A stretch of DNA of 64,000 nt. It comes from DYFX01 sp964400625. GTDB taxonomy: Bacteria; Patescibacteriota; Patescibacteriia; SG8-24; DYFX01. The stretch spans positions 28,694 to 92,693 of the forward strand of contig CAYNUS010000004.1 of the NCBI GenBank assembly GCA_964400625.1. Reading direction: 5' to 3'. This document shows, in pieces, positions 9,658-17,223 of this stretch. The notes under the pieces are model-generated. The model ran no database searches, was not told where the DNA came from, and saw nothing but the letters and a program-made list of their open reading frames with translations. The translations under genes and the position numbers were made by a program. Numbering within the stretch: position 1 is the first letter of the stretch; every line of letters starts with the position of its first letter.

Positions 9658-9825
9658 TTACGAGTTCTTGAGTTCGTTCAGGATCTTCTCGATCTCCTCG
9701 CGTTCGAGGTCGCCGAGCACTTTCTTCATCACGTCGAGGCGCTCGTGTTCCAGCCCCTTGATCTGCTCCATGAACTGGTCGTAGGCGGCCTGGAGTTTCT
9801 TGGCCTTTTCTTCGGTGGTTTCCAT
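9658..9825 (-). CDS. Small coiled-coil protein (55 aa)
   Basis: The protein starts METTEEKAKKLQ and ends EILNELKNS-like (EKILNELKNS). Its 55 aa are almost entirely charged helix with heptad Leu/Ile/Val spacing. I chose the ATG at 9825 because a TGGTATACT extended -10 box ends 8 bases before it, a spacing shared by many genes here. It lies 4 bases before the 608-aa gene and is the first gene of the operon running to tatD. Function unknown. Confidence 0.65.
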   Translation of the reverse strand: METTEEKAKKLQAAYDQFMEQIKGLEHERLDVMKKVLGDLEREEIEKILNELKNS

Positions 9826-9833
9826 ATAGGTGG

Positions 9834-9842
9834 AGTATACCA
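9834..9842 (-). promoter_or_regulatory. Extended -10 promoter, probably leaderless
   Basis: TGGTATACT on the minus strand, with 8 bases between the -10 box and the ATG at 9825. It lies directly after the metG terminator and would drive the six-gene operon that ends with tatD. Confidence 0.6.
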
Positions 9843-9865
9843 AAAGACGGCTTACGCCGTCTTTC
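9842..9865 (-). terminator. metG terminator with the stop codon in the loop
   Basis: The inverted repeat AAAGACGGC / GCCGTCTTT is followed by TT on the minus strand. The metG TAA (9852-9854) lies in the loop. Confidence 0.7.
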
Positions 9866-11354
9866 GTTCGAGCCGCGGGAAGAGGATATCGCCTTTCTTG
9901 ACCGGAAGGCCCGGTTCGAGGCCGCCCCAAGCCTGGGCTTCGGGGAGCTTGGCCGCGGCGGGGTCGACGCCGATCTGGGCGAGGACCTTGGCGGCGGCCG
10001 ACGGGATGACGGGCAGGAGCGCGAGCCCGATCTGCCGCTGGGCTTCGGCGAGCTGATACATGAAAGGAGAGACGTCCACGCCTTCCTTGGCCTTCTTGAA
10101 TGGCGCCTCGACGTCGATGGCCTGGTTCACGGTCGTGACGTAGTGCTCGAGCGCGCGGATGGCCTCGTCGAAGTGGAAGGCGTCGAGCGCCTTCTCGTAC
10201 TTCTCCCAGAAGGCGGCGGTCTCGAAGCGGTCGTCGGCCTTCGTCGGCACCTTCGCTTCGCAATACTTCTCGACCATCGTGGCGGTGCGCGCCGCGAGGT
10301 TGCCGATGCCGTTCACGAGCTTCGAGGTGTAGATGTCCTCGAACTGCTTGGCGGTGTAGTCGCCGTCCTCGTAGGCCGGAAGGCTGGCGAGGTAGTAGCG
10401 GACGGTGTCGGTGCCGTACTGCGCGACGAGGTCCATCGGGTTCACGACGTTGCCGAGCGACTTTGACATCTTCTGGCCGTCGGCGGTGATGAAACCGTGG
10501 ATGAAGATGCGCTCCGAGAGCGGGACGCCGGCGGAGAGGAGCATCCCCTGCCACATCGCGGACTGCTGGCGCAGGTTGTCCTTGCCGGCGACCTGCGTGC
10601 CGGGCCAGAACTTGGCGTAGGCCTCGTCCGGCCAGCCGATCGTGGAGATATAGTTCACGAGCGCGTCGAACCAGACGTACATCACGTGCGCCTCGTCGCC
10701 CGGGACAGGCACGCCCCACGACATCTTTTCCTTGAGGCGCGAGATGCTGAAGTCCTGGAGTCCGCCCGCCACGAAGCTGCGGATCTCGTTCAGGCGGTGT
10801 TCGGGGACGACAAAGCCGGGATTGGCTTCGTAGTGCTTGAGGAGCGCGTCCTGGTACTTCGACCAGCGGAAGAAGTAGTTCTCCTCGTCGCGGTTCTCGA
10901 TCTCGAGCTTCGGGTGGATGGGGCATCTGCCGTCGACCAGTTCCGAATCGGTCTTCTCGAGCTCGCAGCCGACGCAGTACTTCACCTGGTACTGCTTCTT
11001 GTAAATGTCGCCGACGGCGTCGCAGCGCTTCCAGAATTCCTGCGCGGCGGCCACGTGGTGCGCGTCGGTCGTGCGGATGAAGTGGGTGTAGGTGAGGTCG
11101 AGCGTGTCCTTGAGCGCGTGGAACTTGGCGGCGTATTGGTCGCAGTACGCCTGCGGGTCGAGGCCGGCCTTCGCGGCGGCGTCCTGGATCTTCTGCCCGT
11201 GCTCGTCGGTGCCGGTGTTGAAGACGACCTCCTCCCCCTTCAAACGATGCCAGCGCGCGACGATGTCGGCCTGGACGATCTCCAAGGCGAAGCCGATATG
11301 CGGATCGGCGTTCACGTACGGGAGCGTGGTGGTGATGTAGAAGTTTTTTTGCAT
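9852..11354 (-). CDS. metG: Methionyl-tRNA synthetase
   Basis: This enzyme charges tRNA-Met, an essential cytoplasmic step. The 500-aa class I synthetase has its HIGH-type motif as HIGF (about residues 19-22), KMSKS at about 298-302, and a knuckle insertion with YCVGCE plus GRCPIHP that may hold zinc. It lacks the C-terminal dimer/tRNA-binding domain of long forms, as is common in small genomes. The start has no strong Shine-Dalgarno site. The 3' end is embedded in its own terminator. Confidence 0.97.
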   Translation of the reverse strand: MQKNFYITTTLPYVNADPHIGFALEIVQADIVARWHRLKGEEVVFNTGTDEHGQKIQDAAAKAGLDPQAYCDQYAAKFHALKDTLDLTYTHFIRTTDAHHVAAAQEFWKRCDAVGDIYKKQYQVKYCVGCELEKTDSELVDGRCPIHPKLEIENRDEENYFFRWSKYQDALLKHYEANPGFVVPEHRLNEIRSFVAGGLQDFSISRLKEKMSWGVPVPGDEAHVMYVWFDALVNYISTIGWPDEAYAKFWPGTQVAGKDNLRQQSAMWQGMLLSAGVPLSERIFIHGFITADGQKMSKSLGNVVNPMDLVAQYGTDTVRYYLASLPAYEDGDYTAKQFEDIYTSKLVNGIGNLAARTATMVEKYCEAKVPTKADDRFETAAFWEKYEKALDAFHFDEAIRALEHYVTTVNQAIDVEAPFKKAKEGVDVSPFMYQLAEAQRQIGLALLPVIPSAAAKVLAQIGVDPAAAKLPEAQAWGGLEPGLPVKKGDILFPRLERKTA

Positions 11355-11373
11355 ATCATTTTCTGAGTTTCTT

Positions 11374-11458
11374 CGTCATTCCGAGCGCAGCCGAGGAACC
11401 CCTTGCGATTCATGGAGGAAAGGGGTTCCTCCGCTCGCTGCGCTCGGTCGGAATGACG
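11374..11458. repeat. Palindromic intergenic repeat R1
   Basis: Outer arms CGTCATTCC and GGAATGACG enclose the further matching arms GAGCGCAGC / GCTGCGCTC and an inner AGGAACCCC / GGGGTTCCT pair. It fills the gap between rsmI and metG. It is one of eight related elements between 11.3 and 21.8 kb. Confidence 0.8.
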
Positions 11459-11466
11459 GCACGTGG

Positions 11467-12144
11467 TCATTTCCCTTCGACGGCGATGACGTATTCGCCT
11501 TTGATGGGTTCGGATCGGAGGAGTTCGGAAGCGTCCTTCATCTCGCCGTAGCGGACGGATTCGAACATCTTGGTGAGTTCGCGGCCGATGACGATCTTGC
11601 GGTGCGGGTCGCAGAGCGCGGAGAGTTCCGCCATCGCCTTCTCGACGCGATGCGGGCTCTCGAAGAAGACGCTCGTGCGCTTCTCGTCGGCGATGATCTT
11701 CCAGTAGGTGTTCCTCCCCTTCTTGTGCGGCGGGAAGCCGTGGAAGACGTAGGCGTCGGCCGGGAAGCCGGAGACGGAAAGGAGCGTCGTGACGGCGGAG
11801 GGCCCGGGAATCGGCACGACCTTCACCTGGCCCTGCGAGACGCGCACGAGCTCGGCGACGAAGCGCGCGCCCGGGTCCGAGACGCCCGGCGTGCCGGCGT
11901 CGGAGATGAGCGCCATCGTCTCGCCTTGGTCGATGCGCTTCACGAGCGCCTGCAGCTTCCCCATCGAGGTGTGCTCGTGATAGCTCGTCGTCGCGGCGGG
12001 AACCTCGAAGTGGTTCAGGAGCTTCCGCGAGACGCGCGTGTCTTCGCATAGCACCAAGGATGACTCCATCAGCGCGGCGACGGCGCGGGGGGAGAAATCG
12101 TCGAGATTGCCGATGGGCGTGGCGATGACATACAGACGACTCAT
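11467..12144 (-). CDS. rsmI: 16S rRNA (cytidine-1402-2'-O)-methyltransferase
   Basis: RsmI methylates the ribose of C1402 in the decoding centre of 16S rRNA. The start is placed at MSRLYVIATPIGNLDD, which is the family N terminus. The frame extends 19 codons further upstream without family residues. The product is 225 aa with the motifs CEDTR, SDAGTPGVSDPG, PGPSAV and FFESPHR of the tetrapyrrole-methylase-like fold. This is shorter than E. coli RsmI (about 286), lacking the C-terminal extension. Confidence 0.95.
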   Translation of the reverse strand: MSRLYVIATPIGNLDDFSPRAVAALMESSLVLCEDTRVSRKLLNHFEVPAATTSYHEHTSMGKLQALVKRIDQGETMALISDAGTPGVSDPGARFVAELVRVSQGQVKVVPIPGPSAVTTLLSVSGFPADAYVFHGFPPHKKGRNTYWKIIADEKRTSVFFESPHRVEKAMAELSALCDPHRKIVIGRELTKMFESVRYGEMKDASELLRSEPIKGEYVIAVEGK

Positions 12145-12196
12145 ACCTTTTGCTGATCGCGCGAGCATGATGAATGATGGCGTCCTTTCTCGTGCG

Positions 12197-12232
12197 GTCA
12201 CCCCGGAATCGCGCAGCGATGTCCGGGGTGCT
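12197..12232. repeat. Short palindromic repeat R2
   Basis: A near-perfect hairpin: CACCCCGGA / TCCGGGGTG with an inner ATCGC / GCGAT pair. It is a short relative of the larger GTCAYYCC repeats, in the gap upstream of rsmI. Confidence 0.6.
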
Positions 12233-12250
12233 CATACGCGTCCAGCCTAT

Positions 12251-12284
12251 AGAAAAACCCCCGAACCGTCGAGGGTTCAGGGGT
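12251..12284 (-). terminator. Terminator of the adenosine deaminase gene, overlapping its stop
   Basis: An imperfect stem (CCCC..GAACC / GGTTC.GGGG) is followed by TTTTTC on the minus strand. The TGA of the gene is inside the 5' arm. Confidence 0.7.
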
Positions 12285-13269
12285 AGACCGGGCGGAGCGC
12301 GGCGTGGAGCGCGAGTTTCGCGGCGTCCGGGGCGAAGGACATGTCGATGGAAGCGGCGACGAGCTTCACGAGGTCGCCTTCCTCCAGCTTCCAGGCTTCC
12401 TGGGCGAGGCCGAGCTCGCGGGCCATCGTGGTGTCCGCCAGCGTGCGGTTGTCGGTGTTGAGCCCGACCCGCAGGCCTTCCTTCAGATAGACCCAGGCCG
12501 GGTGCAGGTCGATCAGGCTGACGGTGCGCGTCTGCAGGTTGGAGGTGAGGCACGCTTCGATGCCGACGCCGCGCTTCGCCAGGAGCTCCAGCATGCGCGG
12601 GTCGCGGATGGCGTTCACGGCGTGGCCGACGCGTTCGGCGCCGAAGAGCTCGACGGCCTCGCGGATGCGCTCCGGCGGCCCGCTTTCGGCGGCGTGGATC
12701 GTGACATGGAGCCCGGCCTCGGCGGCGCGGCGGAAGTGCGGCGCGTGGTCGAGCGAGGGCAGCATGTCGTTCCCGGCCAGGTCGACCGCCACGACGCCGT
12801 TGCGGCGGTAGCGGATGGCGACGTCGATCATGCGTCCGGTGACGCTCGGGTCGACGTGGCGGAGGCTGCAGACGATGAAGCCCCAGCCGACGCCGTGCCG
12901 CATGCCGCCGATCGTCATCCCCTCCAGGATCGCCTCGACGACCTCCTCGTCGGAGAGCCCGCCGAGCGTGCTGAGCCGCGGCATGTAGCGCGCCTCGACG
13001 TACTTCAGGCCGTCGGCGGCGCAGTCTTCGATCAGCTCGATGGCGACGCGCGTGAGCGCGGAGCGGGACTGCAGGACGGCCGTGGTGTGGTCGAAGTGTT
13101 CCAGATACTGCGGCAGGCTCGCGCGGACCTCGCCGCAGGCGAGCGCCTTGCGGAGGCCGGATTCGGTCCTGGCGGGCAGGACGGTGTTCTCGGCCTCGGC
13201 GATCTCGAGCATGGTCGCGATCCGCAGCGAGCCGTCCAGATGGAGATGGAGTTCGACGAGCGGTTCCAA
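12277..13269 (-). CDS. add: Adenosine deaminase family protein (paralogue 1)
   Basis: It is predicted to deaminate adenosine or a related purine nucleoside in salvage. The 330-aa TIM-barrel protein has zinc ligands in HLHLDGS (His8, His10), HAAESG, GHAVNA, LTSNLQT and NTDN. The residue after the zinc Asp is Asn rather than the common Asp, so substrate preference may differ. The start is TTG with a strong GGGAGG site 5 bases upstream, which decides it. It follows thiI on the same strand. A second, diverged family member is at 59,320. Confidence 0.88.
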   Translation of the reverse strand: MEPLVELHLHLDGSLRIATMLEIAEAENTVLPARTESGLRKALACGEVRASLPQYLEHFDHTTAVLQSRSALTRVAIELIEDCAADGLKYVEARYMPRLSTLGGLSDEEVVEAILEGMTIGGMRHGVGWGFIVCSLRHVDPSVTGRMIDVAIRYRRNGVVAVDLAGNDMLPSLDHAPHFRRAAEAGLHVTIHAAESGPPERIREAVELFGAERVGHAVNAIRDPRMLELLAKRGVGIEACLTSNLQTRTVSLIDLHPAWVYLKEGLRVGLNTDNRTLADTTMARELGLAQEAWKLEEGDLVKLVAASIDMSFAPDAAKLALHAALRPVYP

Positions 13270-13302
13270 AGAAGCCTCCCTTGCAATGTGCTGCAGAGGA
13301 GG

Positions 13303-14463
13303 CTACCAGTTCACGGCGTCGATGTCGATGCGTTCCTCATCCTTCATCACGGCCTCGATCCATTTCTGCACGTCCAGCTTCTTCTCGTCCTCGGCGACGA
13401 CGTCTTCGAACGCCTTGGTCGAAGGATGCTCCGGCATGAAGAGCGAACAGCAGTCGGAATGCGGCCGCGTGGAGATCTCGAAAGTGCCGATCTTGCGCGC
13501 GCGTTCGGTGATCTCGTCCTTGTCCATGCCGATGAGCGGTCGGAAGACGGGAAGCTTCGTGACCGCCTCGACCGTGCGCATGTTCTGCACCGTCTGCGAG
13601 GCGACCTGCCCGAGCGATTCGCCCGTCACGAGCCCGCCGGCCTTCTCGCGGTGCGCGATGAGCTCCGCGAGGCGGAACATGAAGCGCCGGTAGTGGATGA
13701 CGCGGAACTGCGGGTTGCAGACGGCGGCGATCTCCTCCTGCACGGGCGTGAGATTGATCATCGAGAGCGTCGCCTTGATGCCCGTGCGGTTCAGGACCGC
13801 GATCATGTCCTTCACGATCTCGATCGAGGCGCGGTCGGTGTACGGGAAGTTGTGGAAGTGGACGTAGTGCAGCGGCGCGCCGCGGCGGAGCATCATCCAG
13901 GACGCCACCGGCGAATCGATGCCGCCCGAAAGCAGCGAGACGAGCTTGCCGCCGCTTCCGAGCGGAAGCCCGCCGATGCCGCGGAGCTTCTCGTGCGCCA
14001 CGTACGCGCCGTCGTCGGTGACCTCGATCCAGCAGGTGTGGTCGGCGTCCTTCATCTTCACCGTCAGCTCGGGGTTCGCTTTCAGGATGGCTTCGCCGAC
14101 GAGCCCGGCGAGTTCCTGCGAGGTCATCGGGAAGCGCTTGTCGGGGCGCCGCGCCGTCACGCGGAAGGTCCCCTTCTGCGTCGTGAAGCGCGAGACGGCC
14201 TCCTTGATGATGGCGTCGACGTCCGGCACGACGCGGGCGCAGGGCAGGACATTGGCCACGCCGGCGACGTTCAGGAGGCGGCGCGTGACTTCCGGCGCCG
14301 AGGCGTCGTCGGCTTCGAGGCGGATGAGGCCCGTGCGGCGGCGGAGGCCCTTCACGCCCAGGCCCTTCAGCTGTTCGCGGATGTTCGAAACCAGCCGCGC
14401 CTCGAAGAGCGTGCGGTTCCTTCCCTTGATGCCGAGTTCCGCGTAGTGGACGACGAAGATCAT
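13303..14463 (-). CDS. thiI: tRNA 4-thiouridine synthase ThiI
   Basis: ThiI adenylates and thiolates U8 of tRNA. The start is placed at MIFVVHYAELGIKGRNR, the family N terminus. An 11-codon upstream extension lies in repeat R3. The 386 aa comprise a ferredoxin-like domain, a THUMP domain (about 60-165) and a PP-loop with SLLSGGIDSPVA. There is no rhodanese domain (E. coli ThiI is 482 aa), so sulfur must come from another carrier, as in many short ThiI proteins. A conserved CCSLFMPEHP segment remains. Confidence 0.95.
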   Translation of the reverse strand: MIFVVHYAELGIKGRNRTLFEARLVSNIREQLKGLGVKGLRRRTGLIRLEADDASAPEVTRRLLNVAGVANVLPCARVVPDVDAIIKEAVSRFTTQKGTFRVTARRPDKRFPMTSQELAGLVGEAILKANPELTVKMKDADHTCWIEVTDDGAYVAHEKLRGIGGLPLGSGGKLVSLLSGGIDSPVASWMMLRRGAPLHYVHFHNFPYTDRASIEIVKDMIAVLNRTGIKATLSMINLTPVQEEIAAVCNPQFRVIHYRRFMFRLAELIAHREKAGGLVTGESLGQVASQTVQNMRTVEAVTKLPVFRPLIGMDKDEITERARKIGTFEISTRPHSDCCSLFMPEHPSTKAFEDVVAEDEKKLDVQKWIEAVMKDEERIDIDAVNW

Positions 14464-14474
14464 TTGTCTTTCTT

Positions 14475-14567
14475 TTGTCATCCCGAGCCTGCGCATTTCG
14501 CGCGGGCGTCAGGGATCTCTTTAAAAAGCGATTCCTATCGCCCCGCACCGCGGGGCTCGGAATGACA
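14475..14567. repeat. Palindromic intergenic repeat R3
   Basis: It starts GTCATCCCGAGC and ends GCTCGGAATGACA. Its interior (AGGGATCTCTTTAAAAAGCG then ATTCCTA) is closely matched by R8 at 21,659, so the two form a subfamily. It fills the cca-thiI gap. Confidence 0.8.
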
Positions 14568-14568
14568 T

Positions 14569-15750
14569 TTAAGGCTTGCGGTGCTTCTTCAAGTACGCCT
14601 CCGCTTCGGAGGGACTGCCGACCTTACCCTTCGCTTGCGCATCAATCAAGAGGTCCAAGGCCTCGCCCACGTCGGGGCCGGGTTTCAGCTTCAAAAGTTT
14701 CATGACCGTTTCGCCCGAAAGCAGGGGCTCCGCGCCCAGTTCCTTATAGAGGGCGACGTCCGCGCCCGAGGCCAGACGTCGGAGCAAGGTGGCGTCGACC
14801 CCGTGGCCGGAGGAGGCCAGGCGCAGGCGTTCGGCCAGGGCCACGGCGCCGTCGCGGCCGAGATGCGCGAAACACACGCCGACCTGGACGCGCGAGGGCA
14901 CGGGCTTCCCGTCCAAGACGCGCAGGACGTCCGGGTCCTTCAATCGCGAGAGCGCTTTCCTGACCATGAGCGGCCAGCCGCCGCCGAGCGCGGGCGCAAG
15001 GGCTTCGACGGCGCCCGCGTCGGTCCAAAGTTCGGAGGCGCGGATCGGCGCGGCCTCGAGGCTCTTCACCAGCTCGCGCGAGACGAGTTCGTACGGCACG
15101 AGCCGTCCGTCGTGGCGCGTCTCGTTCACGTGCGCCATCGACGCGCGCAGGGCGTCCCACGTCGCCGCCTCGATGCCGAAGTCGAGCTGGACGGCGAACC
15201 GCAGCGCGCGGAGCATGCGCGTGTAGTCCTCCCGGAAGCGCGTCGCCGGATCGCCGACGGCGCGGATGATCTTCTTCCCGAGGTCGTCCTGTCCGCCGAA
15301 CGCGTCGATGAGCGCGCCTGTCGACGCCTCGCCCGCGGCACGTCGTTCGCGAACGACGTGCCAGGCCATCGCGTTGATCGTGAAGTCGCGGCGCGCTAGG
15401 TCTTCCTCGATGGGCATGTGCGGGTCGGCGCGCGTCGTCACGTCGCGGTAGCCGCCGGTGCCCGCGGGCTCCTCGCGGCGCGGGAGCGCGATGTCGAGAC
15501 GGAGGCCGCCTTCGTCCGAGACGAACTTGAAGACGCCGAAGCTGCGGCCGACGAGATCGACGGAACCGCGCGCCTCGAGGAACTTCGCGAGCGCCACCGG
15601 TTCGACGCCGGCGACGAGGATATCGATGTCGCCCAGCGCGCGCCCGAGCAGCGCGTCGCGCACCGCGCCGCCGACCACGTACCAGCGCGAACCCGGAAGC
15701 TCTTCGCTCCAGCGCTTCAGGACGTCCGCGATCGGGTGGCCTTCGAACAT
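14569..15750 (-). CDS. cca: CCA-adding tRNA nucleotidyltransferase
   Basis: It adds or repairs the CCA end of tRNAs. The 393-aa class II polymerase-beta-type enzyme has VVGGAVRDALLG (about 26-37), DIDI metal-binding acidic residues (about 41-44), RRDFTINAMA and the ED-x-x-R segment REDYTRMLRALRFA. The C-terminal helical region is shorter and less conserved. The one tRNA gene in this window already encodes CCA, so a repair role is at least as likely. Confidence 0.93.
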   Translation of the reverse strand: MFEGHPIADVLKRWSEELPGSRWYVVGGAVRDALLGRALGDIDILVAGVEPVALAKFLEARGSVDLVGRSFGVFKFVSDEGGLRLDIALPRREEPAGTGGYRDVTTRADPHMPIEEDLARRDFTINAMAWHVVRERRAAGEASTGALIDAFGGQDDLGKKIIRAVGDPATRFREDYTRMLRALRFAVQLDFGIEAATWDALRASMAHVNETRHDGRLVPYELVSRELVKSLEAAPIRASELWTDAGAVEALAPALGGGWPLMVRKALSRLKDPDVLRVLDGKPVPSRVQVGVCFAHLGRDGAVALAERLRLASSGHGVDATLLRRLASGADVALYKELGAEPLLSGETVMKLLKLKPGPDVGEALDLLIDAQAKGKVGSPSEAEAYLKKHRKP

Positions 15751-15781
15751 ATGCGGTCATGCTAACTGCCCCACCCGCTTT

Positions 15782-15869
15782 TGTCATCCTGAGCGGAGCG
15801 CAGCGGAGTCGAAGGATCCATCGGCTCGATATCCGGAGAATGGATCCCTCGGCTTCGCTCGGGATGACG
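15782..15869. repeat. Palindromic intergenic repeat R4
   Basis: TGTCATCCTGAGCG at one end and CGCTCGGGATGACG at the other, with internal GGATCCAT / ATGGATCC. It resembles the 'TCATCCTGAGCG' intergenic elements known from many environmental genomes (from memory). Confidence 0.8.
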
Positions 15870-15879
15870 AAAACAGGAA

Positions 15880-15911
15880 AAGAAAAAACTCCGCCATGCT
15901 TTTTACGGAGC
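15880..15911 (-). terminator. Terminator of the small zinc-ribbon gene
   Basis: A CTCCG / CGGAG stem with a 12-base loop is followed by TTTTTTCTTTT on the minus strand, 26 bases after the gene's stop. Confidence 0.6.
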
Positions 15912-15936
15912 CCTTTCCTCCTTCGGTTTTCCGTCC

Positions 15937-16149
15937 CTACATCGCGGTCGCGTCGGCGACGGCGAGTTCGGTCGCGCCGCAGAGTCCGCATTCGATGCCG
16001 AGGTCTTCCTTGCGGATCTCGCCGCACGATTCGCAGAACAGCGCACCGTCCATCTCGTCGATCGAGGCGGAGCTGCAGCGCTCGCAGCGGTATGCGATAT
16101 CCTTGCCGTTCAGTTCGCCGCAGTACGCGCAGGCGTACGACATTCCCAT
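15937..16149 (-). CDS. Small double zinc-ribbon protein
   Basis: The 70 aa hold four Cys pairs: CAYC, CERC, CESC and CGLC. This suggests two rubredoxin-like zinc ribbons and little else. No catalytic residues are visible; such proteins are often nucleic-acid or protein adaptors. I chose the ATG of MGMSYAC; a GTG four codons upstream is also open. It diverges from lexA, and the lexA operator lies about 90 bases upstream, so joint LexA control is possible but unproven. Confidence 0.7.
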   Translation of the reverse strand: MGMSYACAYCGELNGKDIAYRCERCSSASIDEMDGALFCESCGEIRKEDLGIECGLCGATELAVADATAM

Positions 16150-16239
16150 ACGAAAGATCACTCAAAGATTTTTAACCGTTGGGAGCATAGCATCAGCGTC
16201 CCCGCGGAACAAGCAAAAAAGATATCCACATTCGCACCC

Positions 16240-16287
16240 TTGCGCCGTTCGCCTTTTGTTCATCTATACTATGAACGAAAGGCGAAC
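16240..16287 (+). promoter_or_regulatory. lexA promoter with mirrored GTTC-N7-GTTC operator
   Basis: GTTC-N7-GTTC (16247-16261) and its near-exact inverted copy GAAC-N7-GAAC (16273-16287) form 17-bp arms with one mismatch around CTATACT. The -10 box TATACT (16265-16270) sits exactly in the middle. A weak -35 (TTGCGC, 16240-16245) lies upstream. GTTC-N7-GTTC is the LexA site known from alphaproteobacteria, so autoregulation is the obvious reading. Confidence 0.75.
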
Positions 16288-16307
16288 ACTTATTAACACC
16301 CCATTCT

Positions 16308-16910
16308 ATGTTCGAGCTCACGTCCAAACAGAAGGAGTTGCTGGATGCCATCCAGGAACACGTCGGCGACCGCGGCGTCATGCCCAGTTACCGCGAACTG
16401 GCCGTCGCCATGGGCGCGTCCAGCCCGGCCACGATCCATAAGCACGTGACCCTGCTCGAAAAGAAAGGGTACGTCATGCGCCACGACGGCGGACGCTCGC
16501 TCTCCCTCACCCCGAAGGCCACCACGCGCCGCCCGGCCATCGGTCTCCCGCTCCGCGGCCTCATCACCGCCGGCCTCCCCATCGAGGCCATCGAGACGAA
16601 CGACACGATCGACGTCCCGGCCGACATGGTCGTCGACGAGATCAACTCCTACGTCCTCAAGGTGAAGGGCGAATCGATGATCGACGACGGCATCTTGGAC
16701 GGCGACTTCGTCATCGTCGAGCGCAACCCCTCGCCGAAGAACGGCGACATCGTCGTCGCGCTCCTCGAGAACACCTACGCCACGCTCAAGCGCTTCTACC
16801 GCGAATCCACCCGCATCCGCCTCCAGCCCGCCAACTCCACGATGCAGCCGTTCTACGTGCAGGATCCGCTGATCCAGGGCGTCGTGCGGGCGGTGCTGAG
16901 GAAGTACTGA
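16308..16910 (+). CDS. lexA: LexA SOS repressor
   Basis: It is a repressor of DNA-damage genes that self-cleaves when RecA filaments form. The 200-aa product has an N-terminal winged helix (about 1-65), a cleavage bond Ala88-Gly89 in LITAGLPIEA, nucleophile Ser123 (KGESMIDDGI) and Lys161 (YATLKRF), all in place for autocleavage. The start has no Shine-Dalgarno site, and the leader is about 31 bases. A striking dyad operator covers the promoter. RecA is not in the window. Confidence 0.96.
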   Translation: MFELTSKQKELLDAIQEHVGDRGVMPSYRELAVAMGASSPATIHKHVTLLEKKGYVMRHDGGRSLSLTPKATTRRPAIGLPLRGLITAGLPIEAIETNDTIDVPADMVVDEINSYVLKVKGESMIDDGILDGDFVIVERNPSPKNGDIVVALLENTYATLKRFYRESTRIRLQPANSTMQPFYVQDPLIQGVVRAVLRKY

Positions 16911-16927
16911 GGCGACAGCGCTTTTAC

Positions 16928-17026
16928 ATGTCATTCCTGCGCAGGCAGGAATCCAGTACCGAAACACAGACATCAAATGTTTAGCTGCTCGTGGAACTGG
17001 GTTCCAGCTTTCGCTGGAATGACATG
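16928..17026. repeat. Palindromic intergenic repeat R5
   Basis: TGTCATTCCTGCGCAGGCAG at the left and GCTGGAATGACA at the right, with inner AACTGGGTTCCAGC partly matching GGAATCCAGT. It is the closest of the eight to the widespread 'GTCATTCC...GGAATCCAG' element. Together with the small ORF at 17,051 it accounts for the lexA-sod gap. Confidence 0.75.
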
Positions 17027-17050
17027 ACAAGAAACCATAACCCATCTTTT

Positions 17051-17158
17051 ATGAGCAGGAGGAAGTTCAAATCGATGTATCGCCAGCTGGTCGGGCACGT
17101 CGTGGATTGGTTCGAAATCGCGGAATATGAGGAGAAAGTGGATTCCCTCGCGTCGTAG
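17051..17158 (+). CDS. Possible 35-aa small protein
   Basis: An ATG-to-TAG frame encodes a charged peptide (MSRRKFKSMYRQLVGHVV, then an acidic C-terminal half). It has no Shine-Dalgarno site, but the ATG is preceded by TCTTTT, exactly as the sod gene's ATG is. It could be a real small gene or chance. There is no recognised family. Confidence 0.3.
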   Translation: MSRRKFKSMYRQLVGHVVDWFEIAEYEEKVDSLAS

Positions 17159-17176
17159 ACGTTCTTGGGAGGGGTT

Positions 17177-17185
17177 TGCTATGCT
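17177..17185 (+). promoter_or_regulatory. Extended -10 promoter of the superoxide dismutase gene
   Basis: TGCTATGCT, 38 bases before the ATG at 17,224. A TAGACG 18 bases further upstream of the -10 is a weak -35 candidate. Confidence 0.5.
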
Positions 17186-17223
17186 TGAACCCGTCCCTAA
17201 CGCACACGTACGCACCGTCTTTT

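Noticed and set aside
12434..12553. An N-terminal extension of genes into the repeats (for example ThiI or RsmI starting earlier)
   Set aside because: The extra residues come from repeat or intergenic DNA and precede the conserved family N termini.
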